A stretch of DNA of 62,204 nt from an uncultured Muribaculaceae bacterium (GTDB taxonomy: Bacteria > Bacteroidota > Bacteroidia > Bacteroidales > Muribaculaceae), in contig CAJUHM010000006.1 of the NCBI GenBank assembly GCA_910586475.1, positions 1 through 62,204 on the forward strand, written 5' to 3'. The notes beneath the pieces are model-generated. The model was not told the origin of the DNA and made no database searches. It saw only the letters and a list, made by a program, of their open reading frames with translations. The position numbers were made by a program, and so were the translations under genes. Position 1 is the stretch's first letter; every line of letters starts with the position of its first letter. Below are positions 17,585 to 25,379 of the stretch, one piece after another.

Positions 17585-18791
17585 TTTTCGATTCAGCACG
17601 CTGGGTAACATTGTAATAAATCTTCATCGGGTTACCCATGATCGTAGTGAACCCTTTGACATCATCGGCGCTCCACGCCTTATTGACTTCACCATATTCT
17701 CCGAAATCAGTCTTCATCAGATCATATGGCGAATCAACCCCGACGAGGGTAAAGCTGTAGGGACGCAGTTCGAGCTCGACTGTTCCGTCGACATGTTCCT
17801 GAGTGCTTTCAAGGAATTTTTCCATATCGCGCATGACGGGATCGAGATACTGAGCTTCATGGAGGAACATTCCGTACCATGTGCCGATCTGGTCCTTCCA
17901 GTAGAGTTGCCATTTTGTAAGCGTATGCTTTTCAAGCATCTTATGGGCCGCTATAATGAGAATAGGAGCGGCTGCTTCAAATCCGACACGTCCTTTGATG
18001 CCGATAATTGTGTCGCCGATATGCATGTCACGTCCGATTCCGAATTTTGCTCCGATAGCCTCGATCGTGCGGATGGCCTCAACGCGGTCTGAGATCTCGA
18101 CCCCGTTGACAGCCACAGGCTCACCCTTGGCAAAACGGATAGTAAGCTTTTCAGGCTCTGTTGCTGTCACCTGGCTGGGATAGGCCTCTTCGGGAAGAGT
18201 CTGCTCTGATCTGAGAGTCTCTTTTCCTCCGATACTTGTGCCCCAGAGGCCTTTGTTGATCGAATATTCCAGTTTCTTGAAATCGGCTTCGAATCCATGC
18301 TTTTTAAGATAGTCGATTTCATATTCGCGGGTGAGCGTCATGTCGCGGGTCGGTGTGATGATCTCGATTTCCGGTGCAAGAATCTGGAACGTAAGGTCGA
18401 AACGCACCTGGTCGTTTCCGGCGCCGGTCGAACCGTGGGCAACGGCATCAGCCCCGATCTTCTTCGCATACTCGATAATGGCGATTGCCTGAAAGATGCG
18501 TTCCGAAGAAACAGAGATGGGGTATGTTCCATTGCGAAGCACATTACCGGCTATCATGTAGCGGATGCTCTTGTCATAATACTCTTTGGTGACATCAAGC
18601 GCGGCATGGCTTGCAGCTCCGAGAGCAAGCGCACGCTCTTCGATCTTCGACAGTTCTTCGGGAGAGAATCCGCCGGTATTGGCGATTGCAGTGTGGACTT
18701 CATAGCCGAGATCGGCCGATAGATATTTAACACAGAATGATGTGTCGAGGCCGCCGCTGAAGGCAAGCACTACTTTCTTTTTCGTTTCCAT
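17577..18791 (-). CDS. argG: Argininosuccinate synthase
   Basis: The 404-residue protein joins citrulline and aspartate with ATP. The N-terminal P-loop AFSGGLDTS (residues ~10-18) is the PP-loop of the N-type ATP pyrophosphatase family, and GSTGAGNDQVRF and YSINKGLWGTSIGGKE are conserved synthase segments. Length is usual (~400). Its placement ahead of argC means early and late pathway genes are intermixed in one operon. It is preceded by the GNAT gene, 77 nt upstream. Confidence 0.95.
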   Translation of the reverse strand: METKKKVVLAFSGGLDTSFCVKYLSADLGYEVHTAIANTGGFSPEELSKIEERALALGAASHAALDVTKEYYDKSIRYMIAGNVLRNGTYPISVSSERIFQAIAIIEYAKKIGADAVAHGSTGAGNDQVRFDLTFQILAPEIEIITPTRDMTLTREYEIDYLKKHGFEADFKKLEYSINKGLWGTSIGGKETLRSEQTLPEEAYPSQVTATEPEKLTIRFAKGEPVAVNGVEISDRVEAIRTIEAIGAKFGIGRDMHIGDTIIGIKGRVGFEAAAPILIIAAHKMLEKHTLTKWQLYWKDQIGTWYGMFLHEAQYLDPVMRDMEKFLESTQEHVDGTVELELRPYSFTLVGVDSPYDLMKTDFGEYGEVNKAWSADDVKGFTTIMGNPMKIYYNVTQRAESKND

Positions 18792-18868
18792 AAGTTGAGT
18801 GAGTGAGGTTATATTATTCTAATGTTACCTTTTCAAATCCCGCCGGTTGCCAGAGCCGGCGGTGCCGG

Positions 18869-19486
18869 TCACCTGACGCTGAACAGTTTTTTGATTTTAT
18901 TTCTGAGCAGCATAAGATATGGTGTGGCAGCGGTGTTGGATGGCAGCGGCTGCTTAGGATCAAAAAGCATGCCGGTGCAGAGACACATCCGTCGGTTGTT
19001 GCGCTGAAGAATGTCGTAGTTGACGCATCCTTTGCAACCTTGCCAGAATTCCTCGTCGTCAGTCAGTTCCGAGAAGGTCACTGGCTTGTAGCCCATACGC
19101 GAGTTCAGCTTCATGACCGGAAGTGACGTGGTGATACTGAAAATCTTGGCATACGGAAAACGGGTGCGCGCAAGCTCAAAGGTTTTCTCCTTGATTCGGC
19201 CGGCCAGACCGAGATGACGGTAGGCGGGATCTACAATCAGTCCCGACGTTGCAACGAAATCACCGTGGCCCCAGCATTCAATATAGCTGAAGCCGATGAG
19301 TTCCTCTCCGTCAAGAGCAACAACAGCTTTTCCGCCTGTAATTTTCGACGTGATGTAATCTGTTGAGCGACGTGCGATTCCGGTTCCGCGCTGAAGCGCA
19401 GACTCGTAGATCAGATCACAGATACGCTCAGCAAAATGCGCATGCTCTTCACGTGCAAACTCCACTTTTATTGTGTTCGCGTCCAT
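18869..19486 (-). CDS. GNAT acyltransferase, probable N-acyl(succinyl)glutamate synthase
   Basis: A 205-residue GNAT protein leading the arginine operon. The acyl-CoA loop region reads VDPAYRHLGLAGRI (residues ~86-98). The C-terminal part carries four cysteines in CxxC...CxC form (Cys151, Cys154, Cys168, Cys170), suggesting a metal site not usual for GNATs. The operon has no argA or argJ, so this gene is the obvious candidate for step one. From memory, the homologue at the same place in Bacteroides thetaiotaomicron was proposed from mutant fitness data as N-succinylglutamate synthase. The acyl donor is an inference. Confidence 0.75.
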   Translation of the reverse strand: MDANTIKVEFAREEHAHFAERICDLIYESALQRGTGIARRSTDYITSKITGGKAVVALDGEELIGFSYIECWGHGDFVATSGLIVDPAYRHLGLAGRIKEKTFELARTRFPYAKIFSITTSLPVMKLNSRMGYKPVTFSELTDDEEFWQGCKGCVNYDILQRNNRRMCLCTGMLFDPKQPLPSNTAATPYLMLLRNKIKKLFSVR

Positions 19487-19539
19487 CGAACTTAAAAATG
19501 CTTACTTAATAAATAATATAGGTTAGATCAGTTGAATTT

Positions 19540-19574
19540 CAGTTACGGCCTTCCGGCTGTCAGGACCGTCACTG
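19540..19574 (-). promoter_or_regulatory. Hairpin in the arginine operon leader
   Basis: The leader between the -7 box (19641-19648) and the first start codon (19486) is about 150 nt and GC-rich in its first part. Arms 19540-19548 and 19566-19574 pair with one mismatch. It may be an attenuator or a protein-binding site; no leader peptide rich in arginine codons was found. Confidence 0.3.
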
Positions 19575-19640
19575 CTGTTTTAAGAAATCGACGGGCCGGG
19601 GCCAGATAATCAGGTCTTGTCCGAGGTTCTTTTTCGACGG

Positions 19641-19648
19641 CAAAGTTA
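19641..19648 (-). promoter_or_regulatory. -7 box (TAACTTTG) of the arginine operon
   Basis: A perfect Bacteroidetes -7 element on the minus strand, 154 nt upstream of the first gene. The -33 TTTG is not present at the usual 19-21 nt, which could mean activator dependence. Confidence 0.55.
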
Positions 19649-19765
19649 CTACATTATTTTAGTATATTTATTCAGTTATGCAAAAATCTTATTTTTTTTC
19701 ACGTTTTTTTCATTTTCAAGCTCCCATTTTTCAATGCGGCGGATGAATATGACATCATATTTTCG

Positions 19766-19773
19766 TAATTTTG
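19766..19773 (+). promoter_or_regulatory. -7 box (TAATTTTG) of the hisS-aromatic operon
   Basis: TAATTTTG matches the TAnnTTTG consensus, 42 nt before the hisS ATG. The -33 part is poor. The intergenic region 19487-19815 holds this box, the divergent arginine box, and otherwise AT-rich sequence with no gene. Confidence 0.5.
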
Positions 19774-19815
19774 CACTTCACAACTATAATTAAACACGTA
19801 GCAACACTAATTGTC

Positions 19816-21186
19816 ATGAAGCCATCTATTCCTAAAGGCACCCGCGACTTCGGTCCCATTGAAATGGCTCGCCGAAACTATATATTCTCAACCATCCGTT
19901 CGGTTTTCGCACTCTACGGCTACAGCCAGATCGAGACCCCGGCAATGGAAAACCTCTCGACCCTGATGGGAAAATACGGCGAAGAGGGCGACAAACTGCT
20001 TTTCAAAATTCTCAATTCAGGCGATTTCATGAAAAGCGTCGATCCTGCGATGCTTGAGAATCCCGATTCATTGCGCATAACATCCAAAATATCTGAGAAA
20101 GGACTCCGCTACGACCTGACAGTCCCCTTCGCTCGCTTTGTGGTTCAACACCGCAACGAATTGCAAATGCCGTTCAAACGGTTTCAGATCCAGCCCGTAT
20201 GGCGCGCCGACAGACCGCAGAAAGGTCGCTACAGAGAATTCTATCAGTGCGATGCCGATGTTGTCGGTTCGGACTCACTGATCAACGAGATCGAACTGAT
20301 CCAGCTGGTCGACGAGGTGTTCCGCCGTCTGCGCATCAACATTGCCATCAAGCTCAATAACCGCAAAGTGCTTTCCGGAATCGCAGAACTTATCGGTGCG
20401 CCCGAGAAGCTGACCGACATTACGGTGGCGATCGACAAAATCGACAAAATCGGAATCGAAAAAGTCAATGACGAGCTTCGCGAACGCGGACTTAGCGAAG
20501 AGGCTGTCTCACGCATCCAGCCGATCCTCGAAATCTCCGGATCGACCGACGAACGCCTTTCACGTCTGGAAGAAGTCCTTTCCGGAAGCGAAATCGGCCA
20601 GCTCGGAATCAAAGAGTTGCGCGAAGTCATCGACGGAGTGACCTCTCTCGGCCTTAATGCCGTGCTCGAACTCGATGTGTCGCTCGCCCGCGGCCTGAAT
20701 TACTATACCGGCACAATCATTGAGGTCAAAGCGCTTGACGTGGCCATCGGAAGCATCACCGGCGGCGGACGCTACGATAATCTGACAGGAGTCTTCGGAA
20801 TGCCGGGGCTGTCGGGCGTCGGAATCTCATTCGGTGCCGACCGGATCTATGACGTGCTGAACGCCCTCGACCTCTACCCTGCCGAGGCGGCATTTTCGAC
20901 TCAGGTGATGTTTGTCAACTTCGGCGATGCAGAAGCTATGGCGTCAATGAAGATGCTGAAAGAGATGCGTCTGGCCGGCATCAAAGGCGAGATATTCCCC
21001 GACAAGGCAAAAATGAAAAAACAGATGGGACGCGCCGACGCCCTCGGCATTCCGTTTGTCGCAATCATCGGCGAAAGCGAAATGGCCGAAGGCAAACTGA
21101 CGCTTAAAAACATGGCTACCGGCGAGCAGTCGCTTCTCACTCCGGCAGAAGCGGTCGAGGCCATCAAGGCATGTGTAAAGCAATGA
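19816..21186 (+). CDS. hisS: Histidyl-tRNA synthetase
   Basis: The product (456 aa from the ATG at 19816) begins MKPSIPKGTRDFGP, the standard HisRS start; a TTG upstream overlaps the promoter and is rejected. Class II motifs are present: motif 2 around FQIQPVWRADRPQKGRYREF, the histidine-specific LARGLNYYTGTIIE and GGGRYDNLTG, motif 3 GISFGADRIYDVL, and a C-terminal anticodon-binding domain. It charges tRNA-His in the cytoplasm. It overlaps pheA by 4 bp and thus appears to lead an aromatic amino acid operon. Confidence 0.96.
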   Translation: MKPSIPKGTRDFGPIEMARRNYIFSTIRSVFALYGYSQIETPAMENLSTLMGKYGEEGDKLLFKILNSGDFMKSVDPAMLENPDSLRITSKISEKGLRYDLTVPFARFVVQHRNELQMPFKRFQIQPVWRADRPQKGRYREFYQCDADVVGSDSLINEIELIQLVDEVFRRLRINIAIKLNNRKVLSGIAELIGAPEKLTDITVAIDKIDKIGIEKVNDELRERGLSEEAVSRIQPILEISGSTDERLSRLEEVLSGSEIGQLGIKELREVIDGVTSLGLNAVLELDVSLARGLNYYTGTIIEVKALDVAIGSITGGGRYDNLTGVFGMPGLSGVGISFGADRIYDVLNALDLYPAEAAFSTQVMFVNFGDAEAMASMKMLKEMRLAGIKGEIFPDKAKMKKQMGRADALGIPFVAIIGESEMAEGKLTLKNMATGEQSLLTPAEAVEAIKACVKQ

Positions 21187-22046
21187 CAAACCGCAACATA
21201 ACCATACAGGGTATTGCCGGCTGCTACCATGATGCAGCGGCCAGGCAATACTTCTCGCTTCATCATCCCGACGACAGCATCACGACTCTCCCCTGCGACT
21301 CGTTCGTTGAGATGATCGAACGCCTCGACTGCGATCCCTCGCTCCTCGGCATCATGGCTATCGAAAACACCATTGCCGGCGCTTTGCTCCAGAACCATGA
21401 ACTTCTGCGCAAAAGCCAGCTGACAATTGTCGGCGAGCACAAGATGCGCATTTCCCACGTTCTCGCGGCTCTCCCCGGCCAGTCGATCGAGGACATCACC
21501 GAAGTCCGATCCCACCCGATGGCACTGATGCAATGTGAGCAGTTTCTCCGCCACTTCCCTTCAATGAGAATGATCGAGGCATTAGACACCGCCGGAAGCG
21601 CAGAGACCATCGCTTCGGGGAAACTTGCAGGCCATGCCGCCGTCTGCGGAAAATATGCCGCCGAGCTCTACGGACTTGAGATCCTAAAAGAGGGAATCGA
21701 AACAAACAAACGCAATTTCACCCGCTTTCTGATTCTTGCCGACCCGCTTGTCGCCCCTGAGCTGAAACCGCGCGACGAACTGCTCGACAAAGCCTCAGTC
21801 GTTTTCACTCTCCCCCACACTCAGGGTGCTCTCTCCAAAATCCTTACAATACTCTCGTTCTACGACATCAATCTGTCAAAAATACAGTCAATGCCTATAA
21901 TCGGACGCGAATGGGAATACCGTTTCTATCTCGATGTGACATTCGACAGCTATGCCCGCTACCTCAAAGCCATCGAGGCCGTCCGGCCTCTGCTCTCCGA
22001 TTTCAAGACACTTGGCGAATACAGACAATGCACTAATGAATACTGA
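21183..22046 (+). CDS. pheA: Prephenate dehydratase
   Basis: From the ATG at 21183 (overlapping the hisS stop in ATGA) the protein has 287 residues. Residues ~1-185 form the dehydratase domain; GIMAIENTIAGALLQNHELL is the conserved segment, and ETNKRNFTRFLIL has the catalytic threonine-arginine-phenylalanine motif (NFTRF). A C-terminal ACT domain (~200-285; TLPHTQGALSKILTILSFY) should bind phenylalanine for feedback control. There is no chorismate mutase here; that activity is fused to the DAHP synthase two genes downstream. Another ATG four codons earlier is possible. Confidence 0.92.
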   Translation: MTNRNITIQGIAGCYHDAAARQYFSLHHPDDSITTLPCDSFVEMIERLDCDPSLLGIMAIENTIAGALLQNHELLRKSQLTIVGEHKMRISHVLAALPGQSIEDITEVRSHPMALMQCEQFLRHFPSMRMIEALDTAGSAETIASGKLAGHAAVCGKYAAELYGLEILKEGIETNKRNFTRFLILADPLVAPELKPRDELLDKASVVFTLPHTQGALSKILTILSFYDINLSKIQSMPIIGREWEYRFYLDVTFDSYARYLKAIEAVRPLLSDFKTLGEYRQCTNEY

Positions 22047-23259
22047 CACTTCTCTCTCCGGAGGCCCGCGCCATAAAATCGCACCGGCCGACCGCCTCAA
22101 CACAGTCTGCGAATACTACTTCTCACGTCGTTTGCGGGAAGTTGCCCGGCTCAATGCTGAAGGCCACGACATTGTTTCGCTCGGAATCGGCGGTCCCGAC
22201 CGCCCGCCCCACCCGGACGTCATCGAAACCCTTTGCGAAGAAGCGCGTCGCCACGATTCCCACTCCTATCAGGTCTCGAACGGTCTGCCGAGACTCCGAC
22301 AGGCTTTCAGCGACTGGTATGCACGCACATATAGAGTCGCGCTCGATCCCGACAAAGAGATCCTTCCGCTGATCGGCTCAAAAGAGGGCATCACACACGT
22401 CGGACTGACATTCCTCAATCCTGGCGACGGCGTACTCGTGCCTGATCCCGGCTACCCGACATATGCATCCTCGGCGCGGCTTATAGGTGCGGAAGTCATC
22501 CTCTACAGCCTGACCGAAAAAAACGACTGGCTACCCGACTTCGAGGCCATCGAGCGCCTGCCGCTTGAGAAAGTGCGCCTTATGTGGGTCAATTATCCCC
22601 ACATGCCGACCGGACGCGCAGCCGATCCTGAACTATTCCGCAGACTTGTCGACTTCGGACGCCGCCACGGGATCGTCATAGCCCACGACAATCCCTACAG
22701 CTTCATCCTCAACGACGGTCCGCGCCACAGCATATTCCAGATCGATGGCGCAAAAGAAGTCGCGATTGAGCTTAACTCGCTAAGCAAAAGCCACAACATG
22801 GCCGGCTGGCGTGTGGCCATGCTGGCAGCAAGTCCCGAATTTACCAGCTGGGTAATGAACGTCAAGTCAAACATCGACTCCGGACAGTTCCGCCCCATAA
22901 TGCTTGCTGCCGCAAAAGCGCTCGAGCTTGGCGAAGACTGGTTCGAGGAACTCAATGGAGAATACAGGCGCCGACGCGTGATTGCCGAAGAGATCATGAC
23001 AGAACTTGGATGCAGCTACAGCCCCTCGCAAACCGGCATGTTCCTGTGGGGACGCATTCCCGATTTAGAGCCGAGCAGCGAGACGCTTGCCGACCGTCTG
23101 CTCTATGAGGCAAAAGTCTTTATCGCACCCGGCTTTATCTTCGGAAACAACGGATCACGCTATATCCGGCTCTCACTTTGTGCGACAGAACAGAATCTGC
23201 GCCGTGCGCTCGAAAGGATCAGAACATTCAGAGGCCGCCTGACAACATCAAAACCTTAA
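22036..23259 (+). CDS. PLP-dependent aminotransferase (class I/II), probably aromatic
   Basis: The ATG at 22036 overlaps the end of pheA and gives 407 residues. Fold type I aminotransferase motifs are clear: YQVSNGLPRLRQAF, VPDPGYPTY, HDNPYSFIL with the PLP aspartate, and LSKSHNMAGWRVAML with Lys251 as the Schiff base. Similar sequences are named LL-diaminopimelate or aspartate aminotransferases. Its position between pheA and the DAHP synthase-mutase gene points to transamination of phenylpyruvate, hydroxyphenylpyruvate or prephenate. That specificity is inferred from context. Confidence 0.85.
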   Translation: MNTDTSLSGGPRHKIAPADRLNTVCEYYFSRRLREVARLNAEGHDIVSLGIGGPDRPPHPDVIETLCEEARRHDSHSYQVSNGLPRLRQAFSDWYARTYRVALDPDKEILPLIGSKEGITHVGLTFLNPGDGVLVPDPGYPTYASSARLIGAEVILYSLTEKNDWLPDFEAIERLPLEKVRLMWVNYPHMPTGRAADPELFRRLVDFGRRHGIVIAHDNPYSFILNDGPRHSIFQIDGAKEVAIELNSLSKSHNMAGWRVAMLAASPEFTSWVMNVKSNIDSGQFRPIMLAAAKALELGEDWFEELNGEYRRRRVIAEEIMTELGCSYSPSQTGMFLWGRIPDLEPSSETLADRLLYEAKVFIAPGFIFGNNGSRYIRLSLCATEQNLRRALERIRTFRGRLTTSKP

Positions 23260-23274
23260 AAACAACAGAAAAAA

Positions 23275-24363
23275 ATGAACGATATAATTCCAGACCTCTT
23301 CCCGTCGGCAGAAACATCTGCCTCTCCGATTGTCATCGCCGGACCCTGTAGCGCAGAAACCCGCGAACAGGTTCTTTCGACTGCGCGTGAGATCGCCGCC
23401 AACGGCATCAGGGTTTTCCGCGCAGGCATCTGGAAACCACGCACCAAACCGGGAGGATTCGAAGGAGTCGGCCGTGAAGGACTCGAGTGGCTTCGCGAAG
23501 TCAAGACTGAAACCGGAATGCTGATCGCAACAGAAGTCGCCAACCGCGCCCATGTCATTGAAGCCATCGAAGCAGGGGTTGACCTGCTGTGGCTTGGAGC
23601 ACGCACTTCGGCCAACCCGTTTGCCGTCCAGGAAATCGCCGACACCCTTGCCGAACTCAAAGCCGATGTCACTGTCCTTGTTAAAAATCCGGTAAACCCG
23701 GATCTCGAGCTGTGGATCGGTGCCCTGCAGCGCATCTACAACGCCGGCATCCGCAAACTCGGCGCGATCCACCGGGGTTTCTCGACCTACGGCAAACATC
23801 TCTACCGCAACATGCCCGAATGGCACATCCCGATTGAACTACGTCTGCGCTATCCCTCGCTGCCAATCATCTGCGACCCCTCCCACATCGGAGGCAAACG
23901 TGAACTGATCGCGCCTCTTTCCCAGCAGGCTATCGACATGGGCTTCAATGGTCTGATCGTGGAGACCCACTGCAACCCCGACTGCGCGTGGAGCGACGCC
24001 GCCCAGCAGATCACACCGGAAATCCTCAATTTCATCCTCGGCACACTCGTTGTGCGCAACTCCAAGCAATCGACCGAAAGCCTCCAGCTACTGCGTCAGA
24101 AAATCGACGGAATCGACAATGAACTGCTCGAAATCCTGTCGAAACGAATGGCAGTGTGTCGTGAGATCGGCCATTACAAACGCGAACACCGAATGTCGGT
24201 GGTCCAGGCCGGACGTTATAACGATGTGATACGCTCCCGCGTGAAATTAGGCGAAGAGATGGGCATGGGTGCTGAATTTCTCCGCACAGTCCTTCTGGCC
24301 ATCCACGACGAATCCGTGCGCCAGCAGATCGAAATTATAAACGACCGCGGCTCGCGGCTCTGA
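23275..24363 (+). CDS. DAHP synthase-chorismate mutase fusion
   Basis: A 362-residue bifunctional enzyme. Residues ~1-255 form a type I-beta DAHP synthase: IVIAGPCSAET, FRAGIWKPRTKPGGFEG, LWLGARTSANPF and CDPSHIGGKRELI. Residues ~265-355 form an AroQ-type chorismate mutase (LRQKIDGIDNELLEILSKR...CREIGHYKR). The mutase lies at the C-terminus, as in Porphyromonas, while Bacillus has it at the N-terminus. One protein thus makes both the first shikimate-pathway intermediate and prephenate. Allosteric control through the mutase domain is known for related fusions. Confidence 0.93.
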   Translation: MNDIIPDLFPSAETSASPIVIAGPCSAETREQVLSTAREIAANGIRVFRAGIWKPRTKPGGFEGVGREGLEWLREVKTETGMLIATEVANRAHVIEAIEAGVDLLWLGARTSANPFAVQEIADTLAELKADVTVLVKNPVNPDLELWIGALQRIYNAGIRKLGAIHRGFSTYGKHLYRNMPEWHIPIELRLRYPSLPIICDPSHIGGKRELIAPLSQQAIDMGFNGLIVETHCNPDCAWSDAAQQITPEILNFILGTLVVRNSKQSTESLQLLRQKIDGIDNELLEILSKRMAVCREIGHYKREHRMSVVQAGRYNDVIRSRVKLGEEMGMGAEFLRTVLLAIHDESVRQQIEIINDRGSRL

Positions 24364-24384
24364 CAACTCCAAACCACAGAGACA

Positions 24385-25158
24385 ATGAAAATCCTAATAA
24401 TGGGTGCGGGCAAGATGGGCACCTTCTTCAGCGACCTGCTGCAGCCCGACAATGAAGTGGCAGTGTTTGACACCGATCCCGCCCGGCTGAGATTCACCTA
24501 CGGAGTGTTCCGTTTTTCCGATCTATCGGAAGTCAAAGCGTTCGGGCCGGAAATGGTGATCAACGCAGTTACCGTCAAACACACCCTCGAAGCATTCCGT
24601 CAGGTTCTCCCCTACGTTCCGAAAGGATGCATTCTCTCAGACATCGCCTCCGTAAAGACGGGTCTTCCGGAATTTTATGCCGGATGCGGACATCCTTTCG
24701 TTTCGACCCACCCGATGTTCGGCCCGACATTCGCCTCTCTGTCCAACCTCACTGACGAAAACGCGATTATAATCAAAGAGGGATCTGAAGAAGGCCGAAA
24801 CTTTTTCCACAGGCTCTATGATTCGCTGCGGCTCAATATAGTCGACTACACATTTGAGGAACACGACCTGACAATAGCCTACTCCCTGTCGATTCCTTTC
24901 GCCTCTACGCTCGTCTTCGGTTCGATCATGAAACATCAGGACGCGCCCGGCACTACTTTCAAACGCCACATGGCCATTGCACACGGACTAATGTCGGAAG
25001 ACGACTACCTCCTTTCGGAAATTCTCTTCAACCCCAATACTCCGCGACAGCTTTGTCTGATCAGAGAAAAACTCGACGAGCTGCAGCAAATAGTGACCGA
25101 CAGAGACGCCGACGCAATGAAACGCTTCCTCGACACCGTGCGCGCCAATCTCAACTGA
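24385..25158 (+). CDS. tyrA: Prephenate dehydrogenase
   Basis: A 257-residue protein beginning with the Rossmann motif MKILIMGAGKMGTFFSDLL. It contains LSDIASVKTGLPEF, FVSTHPMFGPTFAS with the conserved histidine, and a helical dimerisation domain. It oxidatively decarboxylates prephenate toward tyrosine. It is shorter than E. coli TyrA because it lacks a mutase or ACT domain. It ends the hisS-pheA-aminotransferase-DAHPS/CM-tyrA series, and a strong terminator follows at 25296-25328. Confidence 0.9.
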   Translation: MKILIMGAGKMGTFFSDLLQPDNEVAVFDTDPARLRFTYGVFRFSDLSEVKAFGPEMVINAVTVKHTLEAFRQVLPYVPKGCILSDIASVKTGLPEFYAGCGHPFVSTHPMFGPTFASLSNLTDENAIIIKEGSEEGRNFFHRLYDSLRLNIVDYTFEEHDLTIAYSLSIPFASTLVFGSIMKHQDAPGTTFKRHMAIAHGLMSEDDYLLSEILFNPNTPRQLCLIREKLDELQQIVTDRDADAMKRFLDTVRANLN

Positions 25159-25295
25159 CCGACATAATAAAATACAAGACCCCGTCCCCCCCCAAAAAAT
25201 CCCAATATTTGTTAGCTCCGGGGCACGGTAACCTATCCCACGCGGACAACTGAGAATAATTTTATATCCGTTTCTGCGTCTGCATAACAAAACAT

Positions 25296-25328
25296 AAAAG
25301 GCCTACGGCTTAATGCCGTAGGCCTTTT
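25296..25328. terminator. Bidirectional terminator
   Basis: A perfect 14-bp stem (25296-25309 with 25315-25328, loop TTAAT) starts with AAAA and ends with TTTT, so it can end transcription from both sides. It separates tyrA from the convergent GH85 gene. The rest of 25159-25379 has a C8-A6 run near 25190 and no gene. Confidence 0.85.
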
Positions 25329-25379
25329 ATGATTATTTGATCGAGACACCGGACTACCGGTCATCTCTTTTCGGATCTC

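Noticed and set aside
25185..25200. C8-A6 homopolymer run as a phase-variable switch
   Set aside because: It lies between a stop codon and a terminator, not in a coding region or promoter spacer, so slippage would have no obvious effect.
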